From NCBI GenBank assembly GCA_031367405.1, contig JANLPT010000286.1:1-25446 (forward strand): DNA of 25,446 bases, written 5' to 3'. Of this stretch, positions 1 to 7,023 are shown piece after piece (the first letter of the stretch is position 1; each line of letters begins with the position of its first letter). A program made the position numbers and the translations under genes. A model generated the notes under the pieces. The model saw only the letters and a list, made by a program, of their open reading frames with translations, was not told where the DNA came from and searched no databases. Origin of the DNA: JALHNI01 sp031367405 (lineage in GTDB: Bacteria > Acidobacteriota > Terriglobia > Bryobacterales > Bryobacteraceae).

Positions 1-432
1 CACATTGGCCGCCAGATCGTGCAATTGGCCGAGGCCGTGCCCGAAGAAAAGTACTCATGGCGGCCCGCGCCGGGGATCATGTCCGTGGCCGAGGTCTACA
101 CCCATGTCTATCTGGGCACCTACTCGCTGCTCGCCCAGGCCGGCCACCAGCAACCGGCGGAACTCGTGACCAAGCCTAAGACGAAGGCCGAAATTGTGGC
201 TGGTCTGAAGCGCGCCCTGGCTGACGTAAAGACCCACTATCAAGCGACGTCGCCCCAGGAAAAGCAGCGGCCCCTCAAGTTATTCGGTGCAGTTGATTCT
301 AAGGTCGAAAATGTCTACCTGCGCATTCTGGCGCACTTGAGCGAGCACATGGGCCAGTCCATCGCTTATGCACGCATGAACGGCATCGCCCCGCCGTGGA
401 GTGTTCCGCCGGGCAAGAAGACAGGCCCATAG
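1..432 (+). CDS. DinB-family protein, 3' part (5' end outside window)
   Basis: The reading frame is open from base 1 to a TAG at 430-432, so the gene begins upstream; the GTG at 19 is unlikely to be the real start because the preceding codons (HIGRQI) already read as DinB helix 1. The visible part holds the typical DinB_2-like block EEKYSWRPAPG near its start, a THV histidine in the second helix and a C-terminal LSEHMGQSIAYARMNGIAPPWS-type ending (key residues: two His, Gly-Gln, Tyr, Pro-Pro-Trp). These histidines would form the three-His metal site of the four-helix bundle. The family contains bacillithiol- or mycothiol-dependent transferases and many members of unknown activity; the substrate here cannot be told. 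No signal peptide can be judged because the N-terminus is missing. A 9-bp direct repeat (GGCCCATAG at 424-432 and 436-444) duplicates the stop codon in frame. Confidence 0.85.
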   Translation, partial: HIGRQIVQLAEAVPEEKYSWRPAPGIMSVAEVYTHVYLGTYSLLAQAGHQQPAELVTKPKTKAEIVAGLKRALADVKTHYQATSPQEKQRPLKLFGAVDSKVENVYLRILAHLSEHMGQSIAYARMNGIAPPWSVPPGKKTGP

Positions 433-484
433 ATTGGCCCATAGGTTTACGACTTTCCGGTCTAATCCGCGTCAATATAGATGT

Positions 485-2143
485 ATGAGACTCTTTTGCG
501 TACTGATTCTCGCGGCCTCCACCTTCTATGCTCAGGGCCAAGCTCAGGAACAAGTACCGGAAATGGCCATCGTCGAAGGCCGCGTCATTGACTCTGTGAC
601 GGGCGAGCCCATCCGCAAAGCCAGCGTAACGCTCATGCTCAGCAATAATCGCGGCATGGCCTTCAGTAGCGGTCGCGGTGGCGGTGGCGGCGGTGCGATC
701 ATCGGCGACTTCGCCATCCAGCCCGTCCCACTGCCCACCACCCGCTCCCAGCGCCTTCCCGAAACCGCCCTCGTCACCGATGCCAACGGCAACTTCCGCG
801 CCCCCGTCACTCCCGGAACTTACCATGTCCGCGCTGAGCGCAATGGCTACGTCAACCTGCCTGGCAACCTCGGCGCCGTCACCGTATCTCCCGGTGAAAC
901 GGCGAAAGGAGTCACCGTCAAGCTCAACAAGCACGGCGTTATCACTGGACGTGTGCTCGATGAAGACGGCGAACCTATCGCCCGCGTCAACGTTCAGCAA
1001 CTCAAGTGGATGCAGCAGAACGGACGCCGCACCCTCATTCCGCAAGGCAGCACCTCCACCAACGACCTCGGCGAGTTTCGCATCTTCGGCATCGCTCCCG
1101 GCCGTTACCTCGTTTCTGCCCAAGCCAACGCCGGCGGTTTCGGCTCGCAGGGACGCAGCCGCCAAACCTACGCCACCATCTTCTTCCCCGGCGTCGCCGA
1201 CCCCAGCGCCGCTCAAGCCATCGAGATCACCCCCGGTGCCACCCGCCAAGGCATCGACCTGCGCCTTCAAAAAGTGGCCGTCGTCACCATCACCGGCAAA
1301 GTGGGCGGCCTGGCACCCAGCACCACCCCAGAACGCCGCATGGGAGCCATGGTGATGCTGGTGCCGCGCAATTCCCTTCTGATGATGGGTGGCATGATGC
1401 AGAATGCCGTCCCCGTTAACCCGCAAGGCGACTTTGAAATGCCCAACGTCCCGGCCGGCTCTTATGTCCTCACCGCCCAAACGCAGGGGCCCAATCAGGA
1501 TCGCCGCTCCGCCCGCCTCAATATCGAAGTTAGAGACCGCGACCTGGCCGGGCTCTCCCTCAGTTTGGAAGCCGGCTTGACCCTCACTGCCCAAATCCGG
1601 GCCGAAGATGCGCCCTCGCTCACAGGCTTGGTGCTGTATCTGCAGGGATCTGGACCCATGTCTAATTCCACCGGCCGCTCCGACGCCGAAGGCAAAATGG
1701 CACTGGCCAACCTCGACAAAGACCTCTACCGGCCTAACTTAAGTGGGCTCCCCGCTGGCTATTACGTCAAGTCCATGCAGTTAGGTAGCTTCGACGCCAA
1801 AGACTCGCTCGACCTGACCGCCGGAGCGGCCGGCGAGCTCATTATTACCTTGGAAAAAGGCACCGCCGAGATCTCCGGCCAAGTGGTGGGCAAAGACCAA
1901 AAGCCCGCCGCCGCCGCCCAGGTCATTGTCCTGAATGCTCGCAATGAGACAGTCCGTATGGGCCAAACAGACGCCCAAGGCCACTACAGCATCCGCGAAC
2001 TGCCCCCCGGCGACTTCCGCCTCGCCGCCACCGCCGACCCCGACCTCAGCGACCCTGACACTCTCGACCGCCTAGCCACGACCGCCGAAAAAATTACCCT
2101 CGCCCGCTCCGCCAAAGAGACCCGCCAACTGGAACTCCGGTGA
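485..2143 (+). CDS. Secreted protein with carboxypeptidase-regulatory-like repeats
   Basis: The protein is 552 residues long from ATG 485. The open frame extends to 401, but ATG 485 begins directly with a signal peptide (MRLFCVLILAASTFYAQGQA), while the upstream 28 residues are Arg-rich and overlap the preceding gene. Several beta-sandwich CarboxypepD_reg-like (CNA_B-like) units are visible, each opening with a G-x-V-x-D/G-x-x-G-x-P pattern: EGRVIDSVTGEPI near residue 30, GVITGRVLDEDGEPIARV near 155 and AEISGQVVGKDQKPA near 465. A glycine-rich run (about residues 62-70) lies in the first unit. There is no catalytic peptidase domain and no TonB beta-barrel, unlike the longer acidobacterial proteins that begin with the same domain. 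It is probably an exported or surface-associated binding or structural protein; its ligand is unknown. It lies 52 bp after the DinB gene and is followed by a strong hairpin. No Shine-Dalgarno is evident. Confidence 0.85.
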   Translation: MRLFCVLILAASTFYAQGQAQEQVPEMAIVEGRVIDSVTGEPIRKASVTLMLSNNRGMAFSSGRGGGGGGAIIGDFAIQPVPLPTTRSQRLPETALVTDANGNFRAPVTPGTYHVRAERNGYVNLPGNLGAVTVSPGETAKGVTVKLNKHGVITGRVLDEDGEPIARVNVQQLKWMQQNGRRTLIPQGSTSTNDLGEFRIFGIAPGRYLVSAQANAGGFGSQGRSRQTYATIFFPGVADPSAAQAIEITPGATRQGIDLRLQKVAVVTITGKVGGLAPSTTPERRMGAMVMLVPRNSLLMMGGMMQNAVPVNPQGDFEMPNVPAGSYVLTAQTQGPNQDRRSARLNIEVRDRDLAGLSLSLEAGLTLTAQIRAEDAPSLTGLVLYLQGSGPMSNSTGRSDAEGKMALANLDKDLYRPNLSGLPAGYYVKSMQLGSFDAKDSLDLTAGAAGELIITLEKGTAEISGQVVGKDQKPAAAAQVIVLNARNETVRMGQTDAQGHYSIRELPPGDFRLAATADPDLSDPDTLDRLATTAEKITLARSAKETRQLELR

Positions 2144-2147
2144 GGGT

Positions 2148-2187
2148 GCCGGGGGAATTGCCAGCCGCGCAGTGGCATTCCGCCGGC
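2148..2187. terminator. Strong hairpin in a convergent intergenic gap, possible bidirectional terminator
   Basis: The arms are GCCGG-G-GGAA-(T)-TGCCA at 2148-2163 and TGGCA-TTCC-G-CCGGC at 2173-2187, with a 9-nt loop: 14 pairs with one G/G mismatch and one bulged T. It sits in the 76-bp gap between the plus-strand gene ending at 2143 and the minus-strand gene ending at 2220, where a terminator serving both is expected. There is no T-tract on either side, so it is not a canonical intrinsic terminator; it could also act as an mRNA 3'-end stabiliser. Confidence 0.45.
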
Positions 2188-2219
2188 CCTCCTGGAGCCA
2201 AAATCAGGCGGTTGCGGTA

Positions 2220-2867
2220 CTAGCCAATCGTCAGGTGATCTTCCACCTTGGCCACACCGGGGGTGGACCAGGCGGCATGCACGGCGGCTTCGTGCTCGGC
2301 GTGGGTGCGGGCCGTGCCGCGCAGGCTGATGGCGTCATGAGCCACGTGGACTTTGATCAGACTGGAGTCGACCAAGGCGCTACGCTTCAGCGCTGCTTCG
2401 AGCGGTGCTTTGACGTCGCCCAAACGAACGGAAGGCCGCACAGCGACGTTGTTTCGCATTCCGCGTAGGCCTTTCAGGGGCAGAAGGGCTTGGGCGGCGG
2501 CGGCACTCTGGTGGTGCCACTCGACATGGCCGATGAGGGTGAGCGTACCGGCGGCGACTTGCACTTCGACCGTGGCGGGCACGAGGCAGTTGGCTTCCAG
2601 GATGCCCATGGCGGCGAGGGCGAGGTCGTCGTCGTCGCGTTGGGCGCTGAAGGGGAGCTCAACGCGGATATCGTTGGCAACGCTCTTGATGTGGGCGATG
2701 CGCCAGGCGGCGCTTTCCGCGGCACACTTCTCCCAGAAGCTATCGACGTGGCCGTCCAGGTGGACGGCACCGTTTTTCACGATGACGCCGATCTGCCGCT
2801 TGTGGACGCTCGGCTCCCATTCCAGTTCCTGTTCGACGTAATGCTGTAAGTCGGTGTCGTTCCACAT
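2220..2867 (-). CDS. Triple BON-domain protein
   Basis: The protein has 215 residues and is made almost entirely of three BON (bacterial OsmY and nodulation) domains at about 4-71, 78-145 and 151-215. Each ends in the conserved strand-Gly-x-V/A pattern (AVHLDGHVDSFWEK, TLTLIGHVEWHHQ, AISLRGTARTHAE) followed by a helix and a V-x-x-V-x-N/D strand. BON domains are thought to bind phospholipid or other hydrophobic ligands; OsmY is the periplasmic osmotic-stress model. This protein has no signal peptide (the N-terminus MWNDTDLQHYVEQELEW is charged), so it is probably cytoplasmic, as are other triple-BON proteins. It diverges from trmFO across 145 bp. TACACT at 2877-2882 is a candidate -10 element 9 nt before the ATG, and no Shine-Dalgarno is seen. 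The domain assignment is secure; the physiological role is a guess (envelope or stress). Confidence 0.85.
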   Translation of the reverse strand: MWNDTDLQHYVEQELEWEPSVHKRQIGVIVKNGAVHLDGHVDSFWEKCAAESAAWRIAHIKSVANDIRVELPFSAQRDDDDLALAAMGILEANCLVPATVEVQVAAGTLTLIGHVEWHHQSAAAAQALLPLKGLRGMRNNVAVRPSVRLGDVKAPLEAALKRSALVDSSLIKVHVAHDAISLRGTARTHAEHEAAVHAAWSTPGVAKVEDHLTIG

Positions 2868-2876
2868 GTGTTCGAA

Positions 2877-2882
2877 AGTGTA
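2877..2882 (-). promoter_or_regulatory. Candidate -10 element for the BON gene
   Basis: On the minus strand TACACT is followed by 9 nt and then the ATG at 2867, which would place transcription start at or just before the start codon. No convincing -35 element is seen 16-18 bp upstream. Called from position and hexamer only. Confidence 0.35.
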
Positions 2883-2997
2883 TCAACTTTGTTGTCCGCA
2901 TTTTTCGTATGGCCGTTTGCCGGATGAGACTGGATCGGCGGCCGCCGCGCGAGGCGCTTGGTGGATGTTGGACGTCTAGTTTTACGGCGCGAAGCCA

Positions 2998-3003
2998 TAA
3001 GAT
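2998..3003 (+). promoter_or_regulatory. Candidate -10 element for trmFO
   Basis: TAAGAT lies 9 nt before the TTG start of trmFO, matching T-A-x-x-A-T of the sigma-70 -10 consensus. The same bases hold the in-frame TAA (2998-3000) that limits the trmFO N-terminus. No recognisable -35 element. Confidence 0.35.
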
Positions 3004-3012
3004 GATAGTAGT

Positions 3013-4362
3013 TTGACTCCACTCCACATCATTGGCGCCGGGTTGGCGGGGACGGAAGCGGCTTGGCAATTGGCGCGCCAAGGGTTGGCTTGTACCCTTT
3101 ACGAAATGCGGCCCGTGCGCACCACCGATGCCCATCAGACGGATCGGTTAGCGGAGCTGGTCTGTTCGAACTCGTTGAAGAGCGAAAGCGAGAACACGGC
3201 ACCGTGGCTGCTGAAAGAAGAGCTGCGGCGTATGGGGTCATTGCTGCTGGAGTGCGCGCAGGTGGCGCGGGTGCCGGGCGGGCAGGCTCTCACCGTGGAC
3301 CGGGTGGGCTTTGCCGCCGAAGTGACGCGCCGGATTGAAGGCGAGCCGCTGATCACGCTGCGTCGCGAAGAGCTGCTTCGCATTCCCGAGGAGGGCATCA
3401 CGATTGTCGCGACCGGGCCGCTGACTTCAGGCGATTTCGCCGAAGAAATCGGACGGCTCACCGGCTCCGATCGTTTGTATTTTTACGATGCGATCTCACC
3501 GATTGTCGATGGCGATACGGTGGACCGAACCGTCGTCTTTGCGGCGTCGCGCTATGGTAAGTCGATCGATGGCACGGATGACTATTTAAACTGCCCTTTC
3601 AATCGCCAACAATATGAGACGTTCCTCGACGCCTTATTGGAGGGCAATGCCGTGCCGGCGCACATTCCGGCCGATGCGCCAGGTACGCCATTTTTTGAAG
3701 CTTGTCTGCCGGTGGAAGTGTTGGCGCGCCGGGGCCGTGAGACCTTGCGCTTTGGCCCGATGAAGCCGATGGGGCTCACCGATCCGCGCACGGGTTACCG
3801 GCCTTACGCCGTGGTGCAGTTACGGCAGGAAAATGCACGGGCCGATAGTTACAACTTAGTCGGCTTTCAGAACCACTTACGATTTGGCGAGCAGAAACGG
3901 ATCTTGCGGATGATCCCTGGCCTCGAACAAGCAGAGTTTCTGCGCTATGGACAGATCCACCGGAACACTTACATTAATGGCCCGGCGTTACTCAATCGCA
4001 CGCTGCAATTGAAGGCGAACCCGCATGTGTTCTTTGCGGGCCAGATATCGGGTGTCGAGGGATATGTCGAGTCGATCGCGACCGGTTTGATGGCCGGTCA
4101 GTTTGCGGCTTTAGTGGCCCGCGGAGAGCCGCCTTGCGCGATGCCTCGGGAGACAGCGTTGGGGAGCTTGGCGCACTACATCGCGCATGCGGACCCGGAC
4201 CATTATCAACCGGCGAATATTACGTTCGATTTGTTGCCGCAGTTGGATGAGGCGGCGCGGCATCGCTTACGGCACGACAAGCCGGCAAGGCATGCGGAAG
4301 TTTGCCGGCGGGCCCTAGCTCGATTGCCAGCTCCACTGGCGGGGCTAGCGTTGATAGACTAA
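3013..4362 (+). CDS. trmFO: Methylenetetrahydrofolate-tRNA (uracil-5-)-methyltransferase TrmFO
   Basis: This folate- and FAD-dependent enzyme makes 5-methyluridine at position 54 of the T-loop of tRNA, taking the carbon from methylene-THF and reducing equivalents from NAD(P)H via FAD. The 449-residue length is normal. The FAD-binding Rossmann motif GAGLAGTEAA is at 8-17; the redox/catalytic cysteines known from the family are both present, Cys51 in AELVCSNSLKSE and Cys231 in FFEACLPVEVLARRG. The DDYLNCPFNRQQYETF block (189-204), FGPMKPMGL (247-255) and the C-terminal GVEGYVESIATGLMAGQ segment are also diagnostic. The start is TTG at 3013: an in-frame TAA at 2998 leaves no alternative upstream and the Rossmann strand begins at once. 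It heads a plus-strand run with the LRR, DnaJ/WG and small exported genes; the next gene starts 8 nt after its stop. Confidence 0.97.
   Translation: MTPLHIIGAGLAGTEAAWQLARQGLACTLYEMRPVRTTDAHQTDRLAELVCSNSLKSESENTAPWLLKEELRRMGSLLLECAQVARVPGGQALTVDRVGFAAEVTRRIEGEPLITLRREELLRIPEEGITIVATGPLTSGDFAEEIGRLTGSDRLYFYDAISPIVDGDTVDRTVVFAASRYGKSIDGTDDYLNCPFNRQQYETFLDALLEGNAVPAHIPADAPGTPFFEACLPVEVLARRGRETLRFGPMKPMGLTDPRTGYRPYAVVQLRQENARADSYNLVGFQNHLRFGEQKRILRMIPGLEQAEFLRYGQIHRNTYINGPALLNRTLQLKANPHVFFAGQISGVEGYVESIATGLMAGQFAALVARGEPPCAMPRETALGSLAHYIAHADPDHYQPANITFDLLPQLDEAARHRLRHDKPARHAEVCRRALARLPAPLAGLALID
4355..4360 (+). promoter_or_regulatory. Candidate -10 element for the LRR gene inside the trmFO 3' end
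   Basis: TAGACT lies 10 nt before ATG 4371 and overlaps the last trmFO codons. It belongs to a set of TAnnnT hexamers found 6-10 nt upstream of starts in this window. If real, the LRR gene has its own promoter in addition to any read-through from trmFO. Confidence 0.3.
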
Positions 4363-4370
4363 TCAACACG

Positions 4371-4937
4371 ATGATGTGGCAAGCAAAGAAAACTGAACCC
4401 GTAGCCAAGTCCGCGCCCGCCAAGGTAGTGGCCCCCGTTAAGGCCGTCGACGGAGCCAAAGCGCCCGGCGGGCCCGAAGCGAAGGCGATCGCCGCGATTG
4501 AAAAATCGGGTGGCAGCGTCCGGCCAGTAGCGCAGGAAGATCCGCGCCTGGATGTCAGCTTCTATCTGCAGGGAGCGGCGATCAAAGACGAGCAGGTCGC
4601 CCCGGTGGCGCAACTGAAGAACGTCATCTCGGTACACCTGGGGCGCACGTCGGTCACCGATGCCGGTTTGGCCTATTTGAAGGGCCTGACGGAGCTGACG
4701 ATGCTGCATCTGGAAGGCACCAAGATTACTGACAAGGGTCTCATTCACCTGAAGGATTTGAAAAAGCTTACTTACCTGAACATCTACGGCACGGCGGTGA
4801 CGGACGCGGGACTCGAGCATTTGAAGGGGCTCGCGGCGCTGAAAAGCCTTTACGTGTGGCAAACAAAGGTAACTGACGAGGGCATCAAGTCCCTGAAGAC
4901 TGCCCTGCCGCAAGTGGACATCGTCAAGGGCTGGTAA
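4371..4937 (+). CDS. Leucine-rich-repeat protein (24-residue T-D-x-G-L repeats)
   Basis: The protein has 188 residues from ATG 4371; ATG 4374 is equally possible, and a TTG at 4302 would overlap trmFO by about 60 bp with no gain in similarity. About 70 N-terminal residues are Lys/Ala/Pro-rich and probably disordered. Four repeats of about 24 residues follow, with the pattern V/I-T-D-x-G-L-x-x-L-K-x-L-x-x-L-x-x-L-x-L-x-x-T: TDAGLAYLKGL, TDKGLIHLKDL, TDAGLEHLKGL, TDEGIKSLKTA, and a terminal ALPQVDIV cap. This LRR class is common in Planctomycetes, Verrucomicrobia and Acidobacteria, where it is usually attached to enzymes or cytochrome domains; here it is alone. No signal peptide, so it is likely cytoplasmic. 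The presumed role is protein-protein interaction; the partner is unknown. The DnaJ/WG gene follows after 32 bp. Confidence 0.8.
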   Translation: MMWQAKKTEPVAKSAPAKVVAPVKAVDGAKAPGGPEAKAIAAIEKSGGSVRPVAQEDPRLDVSFYLQGAAIKDEQVAPVAQLKNVISVHLGRTSVTDAGLAYLKGLTELTMLHLEGTKITDKGLIHLKDLKKLTYLNIYGTAVTDAGLEHLKGLAALKSLYVWQTKVTDEGIKSLKTALPQVDIVKGW

Positions 4938-4969
4938 GCCGTCGTTAAAGACCCAAGCTCCGCCGGCCG

Positions 4970-5626
4970 ATGATTCCTTTAGGAATGCCGGAGGATTTAG
5001 CTAGCTCATACGCCGTTCTTGACTTGGTGCACGGGGCACCAGCCGAGGAGATCAAGACCGCTTACGTGGATTTGGTGAAGGTTTGGCATCCAGACCGTTT
5101 TCACCAGGAATGCGACCGTTTGCGCTTGCGGGCCGAGCGGCAATTGAAGCGGATCAATGAAGCCTACGGCCTTTTGCGGCTGAACGGCGCGATCCCGGAA
5201 GGCAAACCGCTCTTCTTAACGCCGGTGGATTTCGGTGGCAATTGGGGCTATGTGGACGAGGCCGGCGCGCCGGTGATTTACCCCAGCTTTGCGGCGGCGC
5301 GGCCCTTTGCGGAGGGGTTAGCGGCAGCCAAGCTGGTGGAAAAATGGGGCTTCATCAACGTCGAAGGCGACTTTGCCATGAACCCGGTTTACGACGAATG
5401 CGGCGACTTCAGCGAAGGGGTGGCGTGCGTCAAATGGTATGGCCGGTGGGGCTATATTGACCGTCAAGGTAAGTTCGCGGTGCAGCCACGCTATCAGGCG
5501 GCGCGGCCCTTCAAGGGCGGTTGGGCCGAGGTGCAATTGGGGTTACGCTGGGGCCGCGTCAGCTTGGCGGGCGAGGCTATTTTTACTGAGCAGGGCACGG
5601 GCCGGCAACTAAGTCCGGAAGGTTAA
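4970..5626 (+). CDS. DnaJ-domain / WG-repeat fusion protein
   Basis: The protein has 218 residues. Residues 8-72 form a J-domain: SYAVLDLVHGAPAEEIKTAY, then the invariant HPD at 40-42 (WHPDRFH) and a helix IV with RQLKRINEAYGLL. J-domains stimulate Hsp70 (DnaK) ATPase. From about residue 88 onward lie WG (KWG) repeats: NWGYVDEAGAPVI, KWGFINVEGDFAM, RWGYIDRQGKFAV and a degenerate RWGRVSLAGEAIF, separated by F-x-E/K-G-x-A spacers. The WG repeats could act as a client-recognition module, giving a dedicated co-chaperone; this is inference. There is no Gly/Phe region, zinc finger or DnaJ C-terminal domain, and no signal peptide or membrane segment. ATG 4985 (residue 6) is an alternative start. It sits between the LRR gene (32 bp) and a small exported protein (14 bp). 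Confidence 0.88.
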   Translation: MIPLGMPEDLASSYAVLDLVHGAPAEEIKTAYVDLVKVWHPDRFHQECDRLRLRAERQLKRINEAYGLLRLNGAIPEGKPLFLTPVDFGGNWGYVDEAGAPVIYPSFAAARPFAEGLAAAKLVEKWGFINVEGDFAMNPVYDECGDFSEGVACVKWYGRWGYIDRQGKFAVQPRYQAARPFKGGWAEVQLGLRWGRVSLAGEAIFTEQGTGRQLSPEG

Positions 5627-5628
5627 AG

Positions 5629-5634
5629 TAGAAT
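5629..5634 (+). promoter_or_regulatory. Candidate -10 element, leaderless arrangement
   Basis: TAGAAT lies in the 14-bp gap between the DnaJ/WG stop and the next ATG, leaving exactly 6 nt (ATCCGC) before the start codon. That is the -10 to +1 spacing, so a transcript from here would begin at the A of ATG. No -35 match was recognised. Confidence 0.4.
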
Positions 5635-5640
5635 ATCCGC

Positions 5641-6081
5641 ATGATCTCCAGATGGGTACTCGCGTTGCCGTTGCTTGTGCTGGGCGCTGACGATCCGTGG
5701 ACCAAGGTGCGGGAAGTGAAGGGCGGCACCGAGTTACGCATCTACAAAAAGGGTTTCAAGATTCCCATCATGGCCAAGATGGATGAAGCCACCGAAACGC
5801 GCCTGATGATTGTGATCGGTGAGAGCCAGGTGGCCATTCCGAAAGGCGAAATCGACCGGATTGAGCAGCGGCCGCTGCTGGCCGGCAGCCGGGTGACGCG
5901 CGAGAACAAGAACAACAATGGCGTTTACGAGTCGAGCGCCGGCGAGCACGGCCAACCCATCGTACAAGGCCGGACTCCATCGCCGGCGAGAAGCGCCTCT
6001 TCGAGTTCGGTATCGATCGGCAGCAAGCCGCCGTTTGAGCCGCTGTACCGGCGGCCGCTGACTAATCCCAAGTCAGAATGA
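5641..6081 (+). CDS. Small exported protein of unknown function
   Basis: The protein has 146 residues. The N-terminus MISRWVLALPLLVLGADD is a short signal peptide, cleaved probably after GA. The mature part has a compact domain of about 70 residues (W-x-K-V-R-E-V-K-x-G-x-E-L-R-I-Y near residue 20; MAKMDEATETRLMIVIG; AIPKGEIDRIEQRP) and then a low-complexity Ser/Pro-rich tail. The pattern 'TELRIYKKG...EIDRIEQRP' recalls a small periplasmic protein found repeatedly in Acidobacteria without assigned function; that recollection cannot be checked here. The last 20 bp overlap the end of the convergent oxidoreductase gene. It follows the DnaJ/WG gene by 14 bp, where a TAGAAT hexamer suggests an independent leaderless start. 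Confidence 0.7.
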   Translation: MISRWVLALPLLVLGADDPWTKVREVKGGTELRIYKKGFKIPIMAKMDEATETRLMIVIGESQVAIPKGEIDRIEQRPLLAGSRVTRENKNNNGVYESSAGEHGQPIVQGRTPSPARSASSSSVSIGSKPPFEPLYRRPLTNPKSE

Positions 6082-6985
6082 TTTTGCCCTGGGCGCGGCC
6101 TGCGATGGAGTAGTCGAAAGCGGCGCGGTAGTCGCTCGCCGGCAAGGCTCGGTCGATGACGGTGACCAGTTCGCCGGTCGCCACGCGCCGGGCGATTTCG
6201 GTGAGCGTGCCGGAGTCCGGCGAGACGGCGACCATTGACCCATGCACGCCGAGAGCCTCGAGCACGGCGGCATCGGGCGGATGAACGGTAGACACGATGT
6301 ATCCACCGGGCTTCAAGACGCCATAGGATTTCGTTTGCACTTCGCCGCCCATCGTGTCAAACACCACGTTGACCCCGCGCACGACACTCTCGAATGAAGT
6401 GGTGCGGTAATCGATGATTTGGTCCGCACCCAGGGACCGGACAAAATCGTGCTTGGGAGCCGAGGCGGTGGCGATGACGTAGGCACCGGCTTGTTTGGCG
6501 AACTGCACGGCGAGAAGGCCAACGGCACCGGCCGCGGCGTGAATCAGGACGGCGTGGCCGGCTTGTAGCTGGGCCGTGTTGAAGAGCGATTGCCAGGCGG
6601 TGAGTCCGGCGACGGGCAGGCAAGCGCCTTGGGCGAACGTGAGCGCGTCTGGCAAGGGCACCACTTCGTCTTGGGTGAACAACTGCGCGGTGGCGTGCGC
6701 CCCCGCCTTGATGAATTGGGGTAAGCCGAAGACGCGGTCACCGGCCTTGACGATGGTGATACCGGAGCCGACGGCTTGCACCACACCGGCGCTGTCCCAG
6801 CCGAGCGTGATGGGCAGGGTCCAAGGGGGCTGAATGTGGCCGAGCGCGACTTTCCAGTCCACCGGATTGACGCCGGTGGCATGATTGCGGACGAGGATTT
6901 CTCCGGGTCCCGCCTCGAAATCAGGGATGCTGTCGAGGCGAATGTGATCGAGGCTACCGTATTCGTGGAGTCGCAGGGCTTGCAT
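6062..6985 (-). CDS. NADP-dependent MDR-family oxidoreductase (quinone oxidoreductase type)
   Basis: The protein has 307 residues and is a medium-chain dehydrogenase/reductase of the zinc-independent quinone oxidoreductase group. The N-terminal GroES-like domain contains GEILVRNHATGVNPVDWKV (28-46), GWDSAGVVQAVGSGI (62-76) and GDRVFGL (82-88); the Rossmann domain has the nucleotide motif HAAAGAVGLLAVQFA (149-163), then SLGADQIIDYR and VFDTMGGE. The Cys/His/Glu zinc-ligand set of alcohol dehydrogenases is absent. It would transfer hydride from NADPH to a quinone or enone-type electrophile in the cytosol, commonly a detoxification role; the exact substrate is open. The gene is the last of a minus-strand run and overlaps the convergent small exported gene by 20 bp. 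It is 38 bp downstream of the MFS transporter, so co-transcription is possible. Confidence 0.9.
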   Translation of the reverse strand: MQALRLHEYGSLDHIRLDSIPDFEAGPGEILVRNHATGVNPVDWKVALGHIQPPWTLPITLGWDSAGVVQAVGSGITIVKAGDRVFGLPQFIKAGAHATAQLFTQDEVVPLPDALTFAQGACLPVAGLTAWQSLFNTAQLQAGHAVLIHAAAGAVGLLAVQFAKQAGAYVIATASAPKHDFVRSLGADQIIDYRTTSFESVVRGVNVVFDTMGGEVQTKSYGVLKPGGYIVSTVHPPDAAVLEALGVHGSMVAVSPDSGTLTEIARRVATGELVTVIDRALPASDYRAAFDYSIAGRAQGKIILTWD

Positions 6986-7023
6986 GCGCTTTGGATGCGC
7001 GAGTCACGAATTTGGCTCCGCTT

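Noticed and set aside
299..1594. 431-residue open frame on the minus strand opposite the carboxypeptidase-regulatory-like gene
   Set aside because: The translation is Gly/Asp/His/Ala-rich low complexity with no domain, and the plus frame has a signal peptide and recognisable repeats. It arises from GC-rich codon bias.
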